Shown here: piece by piece, positions 21,354 to 22,810 of the stretch
Numbering within the stretch: position 1 is the first letter of the stretch
Layout: the number at the start of each line of letters is the position of its first letter
Source: a virus
IMG/VR virus record: IMGVR_UViG_3300037447_000017
Coordinates: 1 to 22,810 of that record
Direction: 5' to 3' (one strand)
DNA length: 22,810 nt
The notes under the pieces: model-generated
The model's database searches: none
What the model was told of the DNA's origin: nothing
What the model saw: the letters and a program-made list of their open reading frames with translations, nothing else
Position numbers and translations under genes: made by a program

Positions 21354-22109
21354 TCAGTTCTTCGTGATCCCCACGACTACCGTGGCGATCCTGGTGCCGG
21401 CCTCCTTGAACGTGCCGCTCGGAAGTTCGGTCAGGACTTCGCCACCCATGTCTTCCATCAACTGGCGGAAGGCAACACGAGCCTTGTTCGTGCCGAACGT
21501 CCATCCCTTCGCCATGATGCTCACGAGCTTCCCACCGGGCTTCAAGAACTTCAGAGCGTGGGTCACGTGCTTCACGTCCTGGTCCTGGGCGAAGGGCGGG
21601 TTCATGATGATTCGGTCATATCGGTTCGACGTGTCGTAAGTCAGGAAGTCGGCCTGAACGGTCGGGAAGTCAAGCCGCTTCAGTTCCTTGACGGACTCCG
21701 AATTCAGTTCGACACACTGAACTTGGCAACCACGTTGGCGCAGGACATTGGCGATGGCTCCTTGACCGGCGGACGGTTCAAGGCAGGAATGTCCGGCATT
21801 CACTTCGGCGAGATCGGCCAGTCGTTCAGCTACGGCTGTCGGCGTGAAGAAAGCATTGAACGTCTTCTTTTCATCGACCACTTTGCCAGTGTTCAGGAGT
21901 TCGTCTAGCTTCGACTTGCTGGTCGGGCCGAACACGTGCTTGCCGGCCTTGCGGTTCCAACTGGCCCCGGCCGTTTCAAGGAACTTGTTCACGGCCACGT
22001 AGTCTTTGCGGTCGAGCTTGTACGGGAGTTGGATGCCGTCTTGGTCAATGGTCGATTGGCGCAGGACAGCCAAGACTTGATTGGATGCGTTCAGGGTGGT
22101 TGGCTTCAT
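21354..22109 (-). CDS. N6-adenine DNA methyltransferase
   Basis: A 251-residue protein. After a divergent N-terminal part (about 1-80) comes F-F-T-P-T-A-V-A-E-R-L-A-D-L-A near 86-100, motif I L-E-P-S-A-G-Q-G-A-I near 109-118, and the catalytic N-P-P-F near 169-172. The order and sequence are of the gamma-type, HsdM-like adenine methylases. No restriction partner is visible, so it probably modifies phage DNA. The ATG at 22109 has no clear ribosome site; TTTTAAGGC precedes it, as TTTTATAAGGC does at 12612. It is one of three adenine-type methyltransferases in the window. Confidence 0.85.
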   Translation of the reverse strand: MKPTTLNASNQVLAVLRQSTIDQDGIQLPYKLDRKDYVAVNKFLETAGASWNRKAGKHVFGPTSKSKLDELLNTGKVVDEKKTFNAFFTPTAVAERLADLAEVNAGHSCLEPSAGQGAIANVLRQRGCQVQCVELNSESVKELKRLDFPTVQADFLTYDTSNRYDRIIMNPPFAQDQDVKHVTHALKFLKPGGKLVSIMAKGWTFGTNKARVAFRQLMEDMGGEVLTELPSGTFKEAGTRIATVVVGITKN

Positions 22110-22148
22110 GCCTTAAAAGAGTGGGCTTTGGCGGGAATCCCTCGTGAG

Positions 22149-22155
22149 TATAAAT
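22149..22155 (+). promoter_or_regulatory. TATAAAT, possible promoter for the small ORF
   Basis: TATAAAT on the plus strand, 28 bases before the ATG at 22184, with a possible TTTGGC 16 bases upstream. Either a host-type -10 or a T4-late-like core is possible. Confidence 0.3.
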
Positions 22156-22183
22156 GGGTGGGGATTTTTCCGAAGGAGAAACG

Positions 22184-22324
22184 ATGTCAGTTTCGTTAAT
22201 CACCGCTGTTGCCTTGTTGGTCCGTGCAGTTGCGTCGTTGGTGGGTTCAATCGGCAGGTATCGGGGATGTCGTCAACCGCTCGCCGTGCGCAGTAGGCTC
22301 GTCGTCATCCGGGTTGGGAGATAG
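22184..22324 (+). CDS. Tiny hydrophobic ORF, unknown
   Basis: A 46-codon frame whose first half is hydrophobic (M-S-V-S-L-I-T-A-V-A-L-L-V-R-A-V-A-S-L-V) with a basic second half. AAGGAG lies five bases before the ATG, the best ribosome site in this part of the window. About two thirds overlaps the end of the MT-A70 gene antisense (22247-22324), which lowers confidence. A membrane peptide is possible, but a chance ORF is equally so. Confidence 0.35.
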   Translation: MSVSLITAVALLVRAVASLVGSIGRYRGCRQPLAVRSRLVVIRVGR

Positions 22325-22810
22325 TTGTCTCATGGCCTGGGTAATGTCCATGCCGTCGATGCCGTCACCCAGGCAAGTCCACCCGTCTCGTGGCCGCCGG
22401 GCGAATAGCTCGACCCGTGGCTCGTGGCTGACTTGTTCGATGAGTTCGTAGGAGCATTCCGGCTTGGTGGAGTGCTTGCCCGGATTGGCAAAAAGGACGT
22501 TCGGCTTGAACCGCTGCCGCATGTCGAGCTTGCCACGGTAGGCGAACAAGATGGGTTGTGTGCGGTTGATGAAATACGGCCCCATTCCAGAGGGCTTTAC
22601 CCAGGTCACCATGTTGTGGAAGCGAAAGCCCCAGTGGTCCACGAGGTCGAAGCCGTCCGGCAAGGAGCGGACAGTACACCAGAGCCACAAATGGCAATTG
22701 TCGGCGGCCAGATCCGGGACAGGCAATGCCCGGATCTCGTCTATCGTCATCGTTTGGTATGGGAGGCGGTCGGGCCGTGAGTGGCGTGGGTTCTTCCACT
22801 TGCCAATCAT
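22247..22810 (-). CDS. MT-A70-family methyltransferase, 5' end outside the window
   Basis: The last 187 residues of an MT-A70 (N6-adenine) methyltransferase. Seen are T-M-T-I-D-E-I-R-A-L-P-V-P-D-L-A, L-W-L-W-C-T, then G-F-R-F-H-N-M-V-T-W-V-K-P near 81-93, and a C-terminal G-K-H-S-T-K-P-E-C. The D-P-P-W catalytic motif, which precedes this region in the family, is absent. The frame begins at the right edge with an ATG by chance of cutting, so this is a partial gene rather than a short one. Confidence 0.85.
   Translation of the reverse strand: MIGKWKNPRHSRPDRLPYQTMTIDEIRALPVPDLAADNCHLWLWCTVRSLPDGFDLVDHWGFRFHNMVTWVKPSGMGPYFINRTQPILFAYRGKLDMRQRFKPNVLFANPGKHSTKPECSYELIEQVSHEPRVELFARRPRDGWTCLGDGIDGMDITQAMRQLSPNPDDDEPTAHGERLTTSPIPAD

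Noticed and set aside
1-22810. tRNA genes, CRISPR arrays, integrase, lysis genes
   Set aside because: Looked for in the gaps and in the translated frames; none seen. Lysis and integration genes, if present, lie outside the window.

Overview
The window is part of the genome of a tailed double-stranded DNA phage or a prophage (Caudoviricetes) with an HK97-type head. It is densely packed and moderately GC-rich, and nearly everything from 3.4 to 18.7 kb reads on the minus strand. I see no rRNA, tRNA, CRISPR, insertion sequence, integrase or lysis gene. The host is probably a planctomycete. That is inference from the style of several proteins (a Cys/His-rich zinc region before a glycosyltransferase, Gly-Ser-rich adhesin-like proteins), not from a marker gene.

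Layout. Positions 1-2265 (minus) hold a large primase-polymerase/RepA-type helicase open at the left edge. A small MerR/Xis-like DNA-binding protein (minus) follows. Two small plus-strand genes come next, one an HNH endonuclease. From 3414 to 6547 lie a glycosyltransferase-methyltransferase fusion and, translationally coupled to it, the second of two tandem adhesin-like paralogues. Reading against the coordinates, the virion module runs: divergent terminase genes (plus, 18782-20699), a portal fused to a Mu gpF-like domain, prohead protease, major capsid protein, connector, head closure, HK97 gp10-like protein, tail terminator-like protein, a beta-rich structural protein, a Dam-like methyltransferase, tail tube, frameshifted tail-assembly chaperone, tape measure, distal tail protein and adhesins. 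The right end (20.7-22.8 kb) holds a small acidic protein, a T4 gp55-like late sigma factor, an N6-adenine methyltransferase, a tiny hydrophobic ORF and a truncated MT-A70 methyltransferase.

The most interesting observation is a repeated intergenic heptamer, CTA(A/C/G)ATA. I found 11 exact copies by eye. Nine lie exactly 4 or 5 bases before the start codon of a structural or packaging gene, including both genes of the 32-bp divergent portal/terS gap. Two more lie at the head of short leaders (major capsid and HNH). Genes without it have a Shine-Dalgarno sequence or overlap the preceding gene. The heptamer resembles the T4 late promoter core TATAAATA, and the window encodes a gp55-like protein whose own start is preceded by a near match. 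I infer a phage late-transcription system in which the promoter sits so close to the start codon that the mRNAs would be leaderless or nearly so. Several copies directly follow terminator-like hairpins, which would divide the late region into separately initiated units.

Other notable points are a -1 frameshift in the tail-assembly chaperone, the portal-gpF fusion, a 120-base capsid leader with an unused strong ribosome site, three different DNA methyltransferases, and a 10-base repeat cluster inside the primase gene.
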